A stretch of DNA of 42,077 nt from Saccoglossus kowalevskii (GCF_000003605.2 NW_003116452.1:246993-289069), one strand, 5' to 3'. Positions 10,498 through 23,963 are shown, counted from the first letter of the stretch. Numbers and translations: made by a program. The notes: a model not told the origin generated them from the sequence alone.

Positions 10498-13400
10498 ATG
10501 GGCAGCATGAAAAAGAAGGTGATAGCAGTGGCACTAATGACGTCAGCAGTGATCAATATAAGTTTCATCCTTGTACACCTGGTACGTACTGATTAATAAT
10601 TTTATCAACTAATCTCTGGACAATTATGCATTCCATTTGTCCGTATTTGAACACATACAGGCACGATAATAGCAGCGTGTCTGTCTGTCTGTCCGACCTC
10701 TCTCACTCCCCCCTCCTTCCCGGAGGCCACACAATTAGCATGATCGATTTCTGACAAGATGATTACATGTACACGCAGAACCATAGATAAAGCCAGTTTT
10801 CCAACACACAGATCAGACACCGTCACGGAGTCTGGTTCACCACAACGTTTTATACCAAAGTCACATGGAATATCAGTGTCTTGTAACAACGTGCCGCGTT
10901 TTTTTTATAGACGCTAGCCCTCGTACAATGATATGCGCACCGAATGTTATCCCAATTTACTATAATCAGAGGCCTCCATACAGCGTTGCAGTTCAGTCAG
11001 ATGACATGGACACCATCCACTAAAACGCCATCTTCAACAGCCAAGAAACGTTTCGGGTCACCTCTCCAAACTAACCCTTAGCAGATTGAACCACTGTGGT
11101 GCATAAGCGCCCTTAACGGCAAAGAGATACGACAAAAATAAAACCAGCCAATCAGCTATATTGTATCAAAATACAGTAGGGCGGGTGTTTTTAAAATGGC
11201 GACCCAAGCAGAACAGATCACGCAGTTTTTTCAAGAATAGTATTACTAGCTGAAAAGGACAGTGGGTTGCAAATCACGAAAAACGATCAGTCGAGTAGAG
11301 TTTCTGAGATTTTCTTTCCGAGTTGATATATTTGTCACTTTGCTGACGACAGCCTGCAACGTTAGCATAAAAAACTGTTGGTGAAAAAATGCAGCGCCTG
11401 TTTATTGGGTTTGGCAAACAAGCTAAACACACTCTACACGCAGAAGAAGAATTTTGAAGTAAACGTGATACACGTCGCCATTTCCGACATTTTGTTCTTC
11501 AATGTTACACATCGTCTAATTGGAGGCAATAAGTCTGCACCAACAAACCGAGCGATTCGAACGATGCTTAAACGCGCGTTCTAAAAATATCCAGGAAGAT
11601 ACTCCACCCCTGGTTTTCTAATTGCACACAATTTCTCCTGTCCTCACAAAACTACCAATTTTCCCCTGCTCTCAAAGACAAAAACAAATCCCTTGCCCTT
11701 AAATATCTTCTGAGCAGCTTTTTCGATGAACAACTTCATTGGCTGCACCTGTACGATCCGTTGATAGTTGGGATGCAGTCGACGGATTCCTCTTTATTTG
11801 CATGTTTTAAAACGGCGTCGACCTGCCTAACTACCGTTTATCAGGCTAGAAGTCATTTTATTTTTCCGTTTTTTGCAATATAATTACTTTATAATGACCC
11901 ATTATAATAAACAATTACATAACATGAAATGTAGCTATTTTTCAAAAGTGATGTTTGAGGTAATTCTTACTTGGAAAGACAAATAAATGAATAATAAATT
12001 AATGTTCGTGACTATTACATAACAGTATTACTCTTTCAATGCTAATGCTATGGTGACACTAAATCAAACTGCACTAATCTTATTGGTCAAGATATTTAGT
12101 TGCACTGAGAAAGACAATATATTATTTGAGGGACACTCAGTGACCGTCCATTAATGCGCGCCAAAAAGCGTCATTTTATTGTTCAAAATATATCTTCAAC
12201 AAAAGTTGTCTCAACATATGAGAAATATCACCTTTTTTAAAACCGTGTCCTTAGATTCCTTTTCGTTAATTTAATGTGAAATACACTCTTCCCCTTTACA
12301 GACCAGAAAACGTTAATTTTATTACCATCATACTAGCATATGTATGGCATATAATCACTATCTTAATCGCTGTAGTTTTTAACGAGGGTGAGGCTAGAAT
12401 TTTGAATATATATAAAATTTGAGTAGCAAGAACAAGCGTGGCCTCAAATATATTTAAATATTGGAATATTTAAATTTACCCATACGTATAGGTACAAAAT
12501 ACCAAATCAACTAAAGCACATTAGGTGAACATAATTTTCGGATGTGGTTAGCTTATGGACTAAGACGCCGATACCTTGGGGTGAATCATATTATGTATTT
12601 TAGAATAGAACATGTTGAGACAAACTCAACAGCTTCATGGGTTCTAGTGAATGTTAAAGTAATTGTACTTTATTCTATCTAGGACGTGTCATCGTATGTT
12701 GTCAATTACAGTACTATACAACCAGTGCGTAATCTTTATCAACATATCTCTGGAGATGAAATTATAGATGACGTCATACAATATGACAACACTATCTGGA
12801 AGATATCCGCAGCTTTTAAAGGCTCGAAACACAGGACCAATGCCCAAACTACTGTTGTGACGCTCTCAAACGATGCTGAGTCTGTTTATAAAGGTGACGT
12901 CATTGTAATCAAACTCCAAGCACGTGACGATAATGGACGAGATCGTAATGTAGGGGGTGATATATGGCGTGTAGCGATATACAGCTCCGATGAGAGGTTT
13001 GCCTCTATGGGGAAGATTACCGACCATAATAATGGAACATACACTGTACATGTTTACGCTGGTTTATCTGGGCAAATGAAAGTTCAAGTGACGTTAGTCT
13101 TGCAGAGAGAAGCAGTTTTATACCAAAGAGACGTGCTCAGACCAACCGAACTTCGGAGCACCTGGCGCGGAATATTCAAACGACGCAAAAAAACCGAACA
13201 TACATATTGCGTGTTAATGAGAGAGGGAGTTTGGGACAATAAATGCGAATTTCCGCATCCAAAAGCATTAGGAATGACGACATTTGTATGTGATCCACCA
13301 AAGACTCTGCACTGCAATACTCTCATAGGAATACAAAATGTGGCAAACATTCCAAACTCTTTGAATAGAACCATGGCTGAAAATAGTCATTTCTTTCAAA

Positions 13401-15236
13401 GGTAGGTGTTATTAATATTAATTTTAGTAATATAATTATTATTATATATTAGTTTATAGAGATGAATTTTATTTTCTGCGTAAATGAAAAAAAAATACAC
13501 ATCAGTGAAATAAGTTTATGTAAATGACGGTTAATCTAAAAACAGAAATACTGATTCACGATTAAAGAAAGTGTGTATATGCAAGCAATTTAAAAGTTAT
13601 TCATTCATTTTATTCGTTAGTCCTAACGCAGATCAAGTTATCACAAACAGTAGTTTGAAGGAAATGACCATACAAAGTGAGTCGTATTTTACTTATAGTT
13701 GTAACACAGAGTAAACTTCGTATACAATGGGGTTATTAGAGGATACCTCAAAGTATGCCCGTAGACAGTACAGTGGGAGTACCGACCGACGCGCAGCGGA
13801 GGTCGATGCACGGCGTACTGTTTGAGTGCAAACTTTGAGGTATCCTGGTAATAACTCTATTACTATACATCTTTTGCTTCCAAGGATTCACCATGGGAAT
13901 GCCGAAGTCTGAAATGTTTAGAACAGAATCAGCAAAATTCTTAGTGTGGAGTCCGGTCAAACTCTGGTGGCAGCCAGGTTTGTTTTTTCTATTAGAGGAC
14001 GCTTACGCGCGTAATCATTTCATATTTAGAATTCGCATTTCGTAATATAGTATGATGAAAAAAACCCCCGTAAAATACGGTTACGGTGACAAATATATAA
14101 TAATATAATGTAAAAATGCTTATTCTGTTCGTAGATTCGTGCACCATTTCTCACACAAGTTTGTCATTGATGCAAAATACATTATTATACTATTGTACAT
14201 TTACGGGATATGTGATCAGATCAATTTACCACCTTCATATTCATTTATACGGCGTCTTTGGCTCGGAATACTTTACACAATATAATTTAAAAACACAGAT
14301 GGCAAACAACCACTTTGTCAGTACATAATAGGGTTTTCAAAACTCATCGTTTGCACAATTCTCTAGAGTGGGGTTGTTCACATATAAAAACTCATTGTCA
14401 TATTGTGTATTATAGATCGTAGAGAACCAGACAATCTCCTGTATTCCATACCTCACTGTAAAGCTGAGTTACCAGATACTCTGAGTGATGGTTATTGGTT
14501 GGGGTCACGATGGCACTCACTGGTTTGTCAAAGTAAGCAGTGGACGAATGTGACCGAGGTACAAGAATGCTTGAAGGGCAAGGACGTGTACTTTCTAGGA
14601 GACTCAACCACCCATCAGTGGTATAAAATTATGATAAATACTGTTGGATACCCCGTCCATATTAACGATAACAACTGGCGTCGGAAAGTGTCCAGCATTC
14701 CCGGGTTGTTTAATGCATCTGGAACGGATGCATATTCGGTTAAAGTCACCGATTTGAAAAACAATATCAACTTTACATTCCGTCATCATGCCATCTCACG
14801 TCATACACGTCATCCAATTCCCATTCAACGTTTTCCATTCTTTGTTGATCTTATTGATGGTTTGACAGCCCCGAAATGCAACTATGTCATTGTGCTCAGT
14901 TTCTGGGCTCACTTTGAGGCATGGACTCAAACTAGCTTCTCAGAAAGAATTGCAAATCTTGAGAAGGGTGTAAAACGTCTCAAAAAACGTTGTCCCAATT
15001 CTATTATTGGCATAAAAGGGTCCCATGCAAAACATGATGTACAGAGTTACTGGATCGTTTATGACATGATCCGCATTATGAAAGAAACCTTCAGCGGCGA
15101 TGGAGTGTTTTTCATTGACATATGGGATATGAACTTTGCATATGCCATAGCAAACAAGAAAAACATGGAGACACATATGCCCTTGGCGCTAATACGGGAA
15201 GAGGTGTATTTATTCCTGTCATATGTCTGTCCATGA
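10498..15236 (+). CDS. NXPE family protein, copy B (4 exons, 559 aa)
   Basis: Exons are 10498-10581, 12683-13401, 13621-13676 and 14416-15236 (coding parts, including the stop). All junctions are GT-AG and in phase (0, 2, 1), giving 559 residues, the normal NXPE length. Residues 4-28 are a lysine stretch followed by a hydrophobic signal anchor, predicting a type II secretory-pathway protein. Residues about 80-168 form a filamin-type Ig/neurexophilin-like domain (NVGGDIW, then HNNGTYTV). A cysteine-containing linker holds C204, C217, C231 and C239. The PC-esterase domain spans about 300-559, with nucleophile motif GDS 348-350 and candidate histidine H540. Several N-glycosylation sequons occur, such as N36. 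The first exon also begins with a good acceptor (AG at 10471-10472) and is open upstream of the ATG, so another 5' exon may exist; ATG 10507 is an alternative start. Glycan O-acetyl transfer or removal is the likely activity, by family. Confidence 0.88.
10582..12682. other. Intron 1 of NXPE copy B
   Basis: A 2.1-kb intron from GTACGT to TTCTATCTAG. It contains a CTGT microsatellite near 10676-10692 and a less AT-rich stretch about 11180-11830 with short frames (for example 11378-11584) that match nothing I recognise. No other gene is supported inside it. Confidence 0.7.
13728..14105. mobile_element. Foldback repeat family, copy 2
   Basis: Arms at about 13728-13758 and 13828-13858 contain GGATACCTCAAAGTATGC and an almost perfect complement. 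The loop is GC-rich (GACCGACGCGCAGC). The tail to about 14105 includes GCGTAATCATTTCATATTTA, which is shared with the copy at 16321 and deleted from the copy at 61. It occupies intron 3 of NXPE copy B (13677-14415). Confidence 0.75.
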
Positions 15237-15262
15237 ATAGCTGCTTGTGTTGCAACTTCATC

Positions 15263-15268
15263 AATAAA
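15263..15268 (+). promoter_or_regulatory. Poly(A) signal of NXPE copy B
   Basis: A canonical AATAAA begins 27 bp after the TGA stop. The matching site of copy A reads AATAGA. Confidence 0.65.
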
Positions 15269-16320
15269 TGCAAGTAATTGTTTGGTTAAAGGAGCTTTTA
15301 GAACATTAGATTTTGCATTTCACGCGATAATATATAACATATATATTAGAAAACAGTGCTCGTGTATGTTTAGTTGATTGAACTGAAAATCAGTTTGTCA
15401 ATTGACATACTTTCCTGATTTAGTTTGACTGCAATTGAAGATGAATGCCTGTTATTCATATTACTGTTTGTTCGTCATCTATCATCTTCTTTGTCCTCGT
15501 TCGAACGATCAAAGACGACCGACTGGCGGACCTATGGAACATTTCCATTCATATTTGGCACATACGTAATACTCGTGGGAATACATGTGCATGTTTGTTT
15601 CATGATCGGATCTAAAATCTCAAAATGGCGGTTATTTCCTTTTTTTGGCTGTACTTCTATATCTTTTTCACCAATGTACTGTTTTTATTGATACTTACCT
15701 GGTCACATGATCCAGTTTGTTTGCATAAATTATCCATGTTCAGTACAATTCAATTCGTGATCAGATAAATAAAGAAATAGCAAGAAATCTTGTTTTTTAC
15801 TTGGTATATTACTTGATATTAGTCATGAATAACATTTCCCCTAATTTCAACGGGAACTGTGTCATAAACAATGACTTGTTTATTTTCAACTTCCTTCCTT
15901 CAACTACTTGACAATCACATTTATATGCAAAACGCCTTTCCTAAAAATGATGGGGAACTTCTGTGACGTTAGAATAACGTATTTGAGTGAAACCAATGTC
16001 GTTGAAACTGACTGTACTTGGTCGTGTTTTTATTCATCTAGAATATAGTAAAATCTTTAAAATAAAACATAATCTGCATTAATGGACGTCTACAGATAAA
16101 AACGATATCCATATTTCCAACGGCTTTCGTGTCACTTATATACATCATATAAGCCTACTCTTGCTAGAGCGCGCAATTTACAGTGTAAATCGAGATATCT
16201 AGCGGTAAATTATGTTCTAGTTTTGAAAATATATATCCGAATTCCTAAAACAGCACCCAAGTTGCTTTTATATTCATGTAAATTCGAGAGATTCTCATAA
16301 GATCTGTTCATTTAGTATTA

Positions 16321-16645
16321 ATATGACGTTATTACGAGGATACCGAAAGTATGCATGAAAGTATGCACGAAAGTATGCACGCGCAGCGACGGTCGATGCA
16401 ACGGCATACTGTCTTTCCTCCCAATGATACATCATGGGAATGCCAAAATCCAAAAAGTTTAGAACATAATCAGCGAACTTCTTTGTGTTGACTCCGGTCA
16501 AAACCTGGTGGCAGCCATGTTTTGCTTAAGCGCGTAATCATTCCATATTTGGAATTTACATTTACTAATATGGCATGATGAAAATACCCAATACGATATC
16601 GCACGCTCTAACGTATGGCGTTACGGTGACAGATGTATAATAATT
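16321..16645. mobile_element. Foldback repeat family, copy 3 (degraded)
   Basis: The left arm GTTATTACGAGGATAC is followed by three tandem GAAAGTATGCAY units, a GC-rich core (GCGCAGCGACGGTCGATGCA) and a truncated right arm. The tail matches the copies at 61 and 13728 and ends in TTACGGTGACAGATGTATAA near 16640. Confidence 0.7.
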
Positions 16646-17455
16646 ATGGTTATTTGAAGGGCGGTAGTAGATAACTTTTTTGTATCTACTTCGTACAATG
16701 TTTATTAATTCGCATACAAATGGAATAAAAACGCATGTTTTGATGTGTTTATTGCATCTTATCATTGTTTCCATGGGTACGATATATAACTCAACATTTT
16801 GATTGGTAACATAGGGTGAAACAATATGTCTTACAACATTTTGTAAACGTGTGAATGAATTCTCATAACATTCTTAGAAGGGGTAGACGTTGATACGGGC
16901 CAATCGAGATTCAGAGATTCAGATATGTCTGCCATGGAAACAACAATTTCAGCAATTATTGTCTATTTATAACACAACATGGACGGAAATGAAATTATAA
17001 GCCTATTAAATGAGCATGGCATACAGGTATACAATATGGTAGAGGTATTAATGTGCAGATTTGCATGTATGGTTTGCGTATGTATGAACAATTTAGTTTG
17101 ATAAAATGTAGAAAATGTGAACCTCTTTTTGAAAGGGTAGATTATTGTCCCAACATTTTATCAAAATTGGTAAAATGACACCACGTTCTAGTCAAATGTA
17201 GATTTAAGAGTAACTTTTCCAATTTAATTGTGTATTATTAAACATTAGCACAGAGTTGATTTTCTTGAGTCCGAATTTCCCGGATGTAATGGATCATTTA
17301 TTATAGTATGTAATGATTGATAATTTATGAAACACGTGATTGGGTCAACCTTCAGACTCCAAGTAAAAACGAGACGAACGATATGATGCAATATACACTG
17401 CTATGTAACAGACAACTTATTAATTCGTGCAGTATGAGACATATAAATTTAGTGG

Positions 17456-17539
17456 CCCTACAATAGCAATAGTTTGTATTTGTTCCAACCCTTTTTCGTG
17501 TAAACTTACACGAGTTTACTCAATAAGCTATTGTAGGGT
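17456..17539. repeat. Nested inverted repeat
   Basis: CCCTACAATAGC at about 17456 pairs with GCTATTGTAGGG at about 17527. Between them is a second palindrome, CGTGTAAACTTACACG. The matching place in copy A holds a different small hairpin (CACTAAC / GTTAGTG near 5160-5192). Confidence 0.6.
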
Positions 17540-17785
17540 AACAAATTTCATGTACATCCGAAATATTGATAAAGGTAAAATACTAACACAGCGATCGTAA
17601 TTTATGATTTTGTCTATCATCAATTAATATGTGCATTTTTTGTGAGGTCAAAATGCCGTTGACTTTGTCTATACTGCGTGACGTTGACAGTGTATTAACT
17701 TTGAACATAGCCAGAAAGAGTAGTCATGATTGAAAACAACCAATTAGACATTAACTTCATTGGCATTTGTCACGTAGTTTATTCA

Positions 17786-20700
17786 TTCTTCTTTATTGAA
17801 CTTTTTTCAAATCGGGCACACACAACTAACATCACTGAACCTAACCCATATATCTACTCTGCATGCTTTGTTTCTTTAATCCGGCGTGTAATGATCTTTG
17901 TGTTATACTACTGGAATATTAAGATATAGATGTATTTACAAATATGCACAGGCAATAAAGCAACCGTAAAAAAAAGAGTGAATTTTACCACTTTTCTGCC
18001 GAGCCTTGTTTAAACCTGGCGTGCATACGTATATTAATAATTCGATAGATAATCTTCCGGATCATATCTATCTGACAAACATTGATGGAATGTAATTGAA
18101 ACCAGCCCATGAATAGATTTAAAAACATTCTGTCTAAAAAAAGTTTAGGTTGTTTCTTTTTAATAATGTGGTAAAAAAGGTTAGTTGTATGGAAAATAGT
18201 ATGACGACTGAAAAGTTTGCCAGTTTTTGTGAAGCCTCGCCGCATTGTTGGCAGTCGCTCACATCTATGTCAGCGAGAAGCATACCTTAGTCCAAATTGA
18301 TTGGAAATGGAATTTGCTGATTTGAAATTTAAGATTTAAAAAAATAACTACAAATAGAATTGCTTTTCACCTTCCAATTTAAATCGTATTTGCAATTTGC
18401 AGTCTAACTCGATAATTTGAAGAGCGCCATCAAACAGAGATGAAATCGGGATCTCAATAGACTAAAAAACAGGCCACAAAGGTCAAAATATTAATTTGAT
18501 TTGTAGAAACCTCGTGTATGTAATAGAATTCTGTCCAGAAAAACACATTTTTGTCAGCTCAGACTCCTAAAAAATGGATATTAACAAAATATACAGGTTT
18601 GTCAGGCTTTCTGCATTCAATATTCTTAGAAAAGCAGCTATGTTTGAAGCGTCTATTCGAGATCCACAGGTCACCGGTATTTGGCCAATGATCAAAGCTT
18701 CTCACGTATCTCTCACAGCTGACGTAATTGCAGTACACCTTCACACATCGCGTCTCTGATAAAACGCGGAGAAAGAAAACCATTCAACAACAACCATATG
18801 ATAGTCTACGACTAATTGTTGGTATGGACCATCATGTTATAAACGGTAATATGTTCGATGTACAGCGTTTGTTTTTCGAATTATTATATGCCATTTGTTT
18901 CTGTTTTTCACCCATAAAAATTCTACAAACAGAACACAACAACCATGAAACCTAAAACAGTGCATTGTAATATAACCTTGGATCATAATTTTGTTGATAT
19001 TTATGCAAAATCACGCAAATACATTACTCTAGTTAATATAACATGTAATCCAGACTCAATCCCTTGCATACTCTAATCACGTGTCATCATCAGATATCCA
19101 GCCGAACTACAGAATCTTGCTGGCAATAATTCATCTTGATAGATAGTCAGAATGTCAACGGAATAATGGTGATGGTGGTGGTGGTAGTGTGTGTGTGTGT
19201 GGTAGTGTGTGGGGCGTCTGAAAACTGTTTGGCTGACGTATATATATTTTTTCTTCTGTTCGATTTTGTTATTTTCATTCACATTTGAATTGACTTTTCG
19301 ATATGCATTTGTACTCAAGAGAGTACTTGCTTCAGCAGATGTAAAACAGTGACTGTCAGTTGTCTAATTGTATTTCCCATGGGTTTATCTTGCCGTAGTC
19401 TGTATGTAGATGGCATATAAATGTGGTGTGTCGCTCCGTATACATTTGAACGTAATGGCAATACTATTTCCATTCGTAGAATATCATATATTCGGGGCTA
19501 ATTCCTCTCATCATGTATCTGGTAATCGCATAGTGTCACCTTCGTAATGAAATACCTGGTCATTGCTCCATTTTTTTATGAAACGTTTCATGTAAACAAA
19601 TGACATTTGATCAAAAGGGCAGACAAGAACGTGCAAAGCGCACGTGCGTACTCCTATGGTATATTGTCGAGTAAGTGAAAGTTTTAAGACGGGTTGGTAA
19701 TTTATTGTTAAATATTTGTTATATATATGAGATACGAGTCACGAGGAAAGTTTAACAATGATATACGCATAAATGACAGTGTACACTAGCTAGCGAAACA
19801 TCACCATGAACCAATGATTCGTCATTCACGACACAAACGCTGAAATAGAAGAGATGTATTCAAATACTATATGGGTGATGTCAACAGGTTTTCTCGTACA
19901 AAACCTAGGTATTACGACGAAAAAATGCCTTAGATGACAAGTTTTAAATACTAACGAGTAAACGCCATAAATAAAATCAAAGTGTCTTTCAAATAATTAA
20001 ACAGATATTTAAGTGATACAAATACATTTCAACTTGTCAAACAAATGTAATGTTGATGTTCAAACAAATGACTTTAATCTAATATCTGTGCCATGAAACA
20101 TTGCTCTGTTTATTGTTTAGAGTCAATATTTTCAAGCACATAGTAAGGAACGCTGCTGATTAATAGATGTGCAATCCGATAAAATACATCAATTAAAGAT
20201 TGTTCAGCCTTGTTGTTGTGCGTCAGATGCCACATATGCCACGTGGTTTTTGAACGATATACTTTTTGAAAACAGTCCGATTATAGGATATTTTTTTGAT
20301 TTATGATGGTTACAATGGCTACAACACACAGTTCTTTCAACATTCAGCACTATGAGACATTGGTACGAGTTGTATGTTGGAGCAAGAACATTTCAATTCA
20401 CTATGGATCTTTATAGTGTTTTTTAACGTGTATTCCACAACATATCGATGAGGGCAGCATTCATAAACTGGAATACATCAATTGGAATACAAGTGCGATT
20501 TAGACAAGATATTCAAATACTAGACAAGTCTTCGTATTTTCTGTATGTCTGGAATCAGGTAACATCAATGACCATAATGATCCTAAAATGTTAATTACGC
20601 AATATATACACAATGATTCGTGCATACACAATACAAAAAAAAATTATGTACACTTCCTAGCACCGATCATATTCATGCAATCACTGTTACCATGGCAAAG

Positions 20701-23633
20701 TTGACGGGAAATGATCGCATATGTTATGAGTACATATACAATAGATATCTTATTTCACCTTAGACTGACTGGCTCTAACACCTCAGAGGTATCCATTTCT
20801 GTGTGTTTGTATATTTGGAAGCAATCACCAAACGAGAGACTACAATGATAGGGAAAATTAAACGAAGCACCCTGTAGACTCTTATTGTCGAGAAGACTGG
20901 CTATTTTGAATTACTAGAAAAGGGTTTGATTTCATTTTAATGAATAAAACATCGTGTGTGATGCTTTGAGGAATTGAAAATTTATAGATACATTCCTATT
21001 TGGAGCAAAAAAGCAACTGTAGCAGAGTATCAATGGCATTTTGAATGACGTACACTGACAAAAACCTGCAAGTACTACAACTGAACTGGTTAAAAAATAC
21101 GGTGTTTATTTTAACGGGCTGAATGGATGGTGAGTGACCTGTTGGTATCAAAAGACTTTCGTTATTCAATTATAACACCAATAATTCCATACGACGTTTT
21201 TTCACGCATTCAACATGGTATACACAATAACAGATACTGGGAAAAAACGCAGATCATCAATGGGAATTAATTAAACAATTGTTTGCGAGTGATATATATT
21301 CACCTGCTAAGTAAGTATACAGGTGATATAAATAACTCACTTTTTCTATCATTTCGTCATTACTTAGAAATTCATGGTTGTCGCGAAAGATTATTTGACC
21401 GGATGACACGAAGAGTAATGTGCAGTGTATCATATATCCACCATCAGCCTCGAAGACACATTTTCACTTGACGTGGATGTGTATGTTCATTTTGTTCTCG
21501 CTGATTTCGACATTGGTCGAGATAGCCTCAATATATGTAAAACATGTCAGAGATTTGCCCCCCCCCTAGAGATACATAACATGGTAAACAGATTTATTCA
21601 GAGTGCCCCAGTACAGTACAGTACATACCCACAGCTGTTCACATATAATGTCACTGTTAGGATGCATGCTTTCAGATCCAGATATACAGATATTTCGCGC
21701 ACTGATTTAACTGTGTATATGGCATAAATTTAACGTTCACGGACTCATTTGTTTATATTTGACGATATTTCTACTTCACTCGTGGATTTAGCTGCTATAT
21801 ATGATATACATGATACTGTGCTTACCAAAGCATAGTGAACTATATATGACCACGTATGTAAAGACTGATTACCATGGAAACGACGTTCACTCAAAATGAT
21901 CTACTTGTGCAGATTCCGTCTGGTCTCAAGTTTACGGATGTGACGTTGAGTGTATACCTCCGGAACAAAGTATCATTTTTCCCAATTATTTGACCATGTT
22001 TTGTATTGTATTACCAATATTTTGGTTCAAACGAGTTTCCTACATTTCCTTACCCTGTCTCTATAACATATACATAACGTGGGGTTTATCATACAATAAT
22101 ACATATTATCACGTATTTATATTATGTGGGAAATATAATACCTAAATGGAAGGAATAAATGATGCGAAAAAACACTTAATATACTAAATAATGTAATTTA
22201 TATATTATATTCGTGGAAAACACAAACAGTCATCCAGTGAAACTGTGTGCTTAATAAAATGTATCTATGTGGCCTTTGTATACATGAAGACATTCACATA
22301 ATATGTACACGTTGTTCTAATTCAGCTTGTCTTTTTCTAAACAGCAGAACTTTTCACAAAATGACAATGATAAGATGGTAACGGTAATACGAATTTTAAA
22401 CTGTTGAACGCGTAATTCTGATTTAATTAACGCGCAATATATTCATATTGGTTTCAGTTAATGTTTGCGGATATGTTGAAGGTTATAGAAAGAGGTATTT
22501 TGCATGAAGTCAAAGCAACTATGTGCATTATAAAACTCTGTGTATTACAAACTGCACTTTCATGTTTCATTTTCCCGGAAAGTAACCGATATTGCTACCA
22601 GAGATGAAAATAGACAGTTGTTATCATTATTGCACTCCTTTTGTACACAATGAATTCTAAGTATAATAAAATAACGTATACTTTTAGCTGGAAAATATTA
22701 CACAATATCTAACAGAGCTTTAACACATCAGTTGTATATTGCAAGGATATAAACATGTAATGTCTCACAAGCATCTACAATCTCATACTTGGTTTATCGT
22801 TTGTCACTCTATATACTGAGTTACGATTTACTTAGTACATCGTATAGTGCACTGTGTGAATCGTTTCGTCGAGAAAACCTAGTTTTATGGGTTACTGACC
22901 GCAACGCCAACGAGATGCAAATATACCGATTAATACAACACAGAACACGATAAAACTGAAGGTTTCAGCAAGCAATCGCTGTCGTTAATGTACTACTCTT
23001 AATTTAAATGCAGACGAACACGAATATTGCAAGCGCTATCAATAATTCAGCACGGAACACTTTACATTGAAAGCATCATCTTAACATTAGAACCCTTTGT
23101 CTCGTTCGCTCTGAGGTGTTTGTTAGAACTCTGCTACACTCTATCCCATGAGGGAAATATACACGCCTCCATTGATTAATGAGAGTGGTATAAATGCACA
23201 CATATACATATGGGATGTGGCATAAACTCGCTCAGGCGATATATATATATATATATGGTATAACCTTTTTTCATGAGCATACACTCTTTCTGTATTTGTA
23301 CGCAGATTAGTAAACCGTCAATCTTGTTTTCACTTGGCAGTTTCGGACATGGAGGGAAGTTGTTTCTCAACTATTAACACGTCCAAAATAACCCGCATAT
23401 CCCCGCGAGTTTGTTCAACAAGTATATGCTACATTAATAATTCATAACAATTCTGATCAAATTAACCTTGAATAACACGATATGTTCAAACAGAGAAATG
23501 CAATAGTCGGCACATATACTGTAGTCCTGATAATAGCGACTAGCTTAACGGTCAAATCTACAGTCAGCAGGCGTACGTGATAATAACATAAATGCGATAA
23601 TTACTATATGAGGGCCGCCATCTTGAATGCGGT
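17786..23633. other. Intergenic stretch without recognised genes
   Basis: AT-rich non-coding DNA. Contents are a GGT/GT microsatellite at about 19166-19214 and a short AT dinucleotide run near 23240. Open frames of 60-100 codons occur on both strands with no domain signature, splice-linked partner or repeat match that I can see. Confidence 0.55.
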
Positions 23634-23963
23634 ATAAAACTAAATAAGAGTCAAGTTATGAAACGCATTTTTTTAGATTCCTACAAATCAAGACAAAAAA
23701 TGCCAAAGAACATAGAACACTTTCTTGGAGTATTTGAAACCAAAAATTTGCATTCCTGCTCAGCAGCCAATCAGTGACGGCCTTACAGTTAGACGACAGT
23801 TTCGGTTGCAAATACCCCGGGCAAGTGTATAATTAGGTGTTCGTATTTAAGAGATTTTCCCACACAAAAACGACGAATTCAGCCGTGAAATATTGGCATT
23901 TCTGTCCTGAATTATAGGAATCTGAAAAACGCGTTTTACAACTTGTCTCTTATTTAGTTTTAT
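23634..23963. mobile_element. Foldback/MITE with arms of about 70 bp
   Basis: The left arm 23634-23706 begins ATAAAACTAAATAAGAG and ends ATGCCAA. The right arm 23893-23963 is its inverted copy, with about a dozen mismatches and a few indels. The 186-bp centre has no coding content. The pattern fits a non-autonomous DNA transposon. No clear target-site duplication is visible (flanks GCGGT and GCTGAGG). Confidence 0.85.

Larger units (their letters stand above)
13686..17785 (+). repeat. Segmental duplication, copy B (right)
   Basis: Paralogous to about 28-5445 (anchors under copy A). It spans intron 3, the terminal NXPE exon, the 3' flank and about 2.5 kb downstream, and fades out near GGCATTTGTCACGTAG at about 17760-17780. 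Confidence 0.85.

Noticed and set aside
11378..11584. 68-codon frame in intron 1 of NXPE copy B
   Set aside because: No recognisable motif and no splice partner; intronic and unsupported.
21283..21727. Two overlapping frames in intergenic DNA
   Set aside because: Different frames, no motifs, ordinary length for AT-rich sequence of this size.
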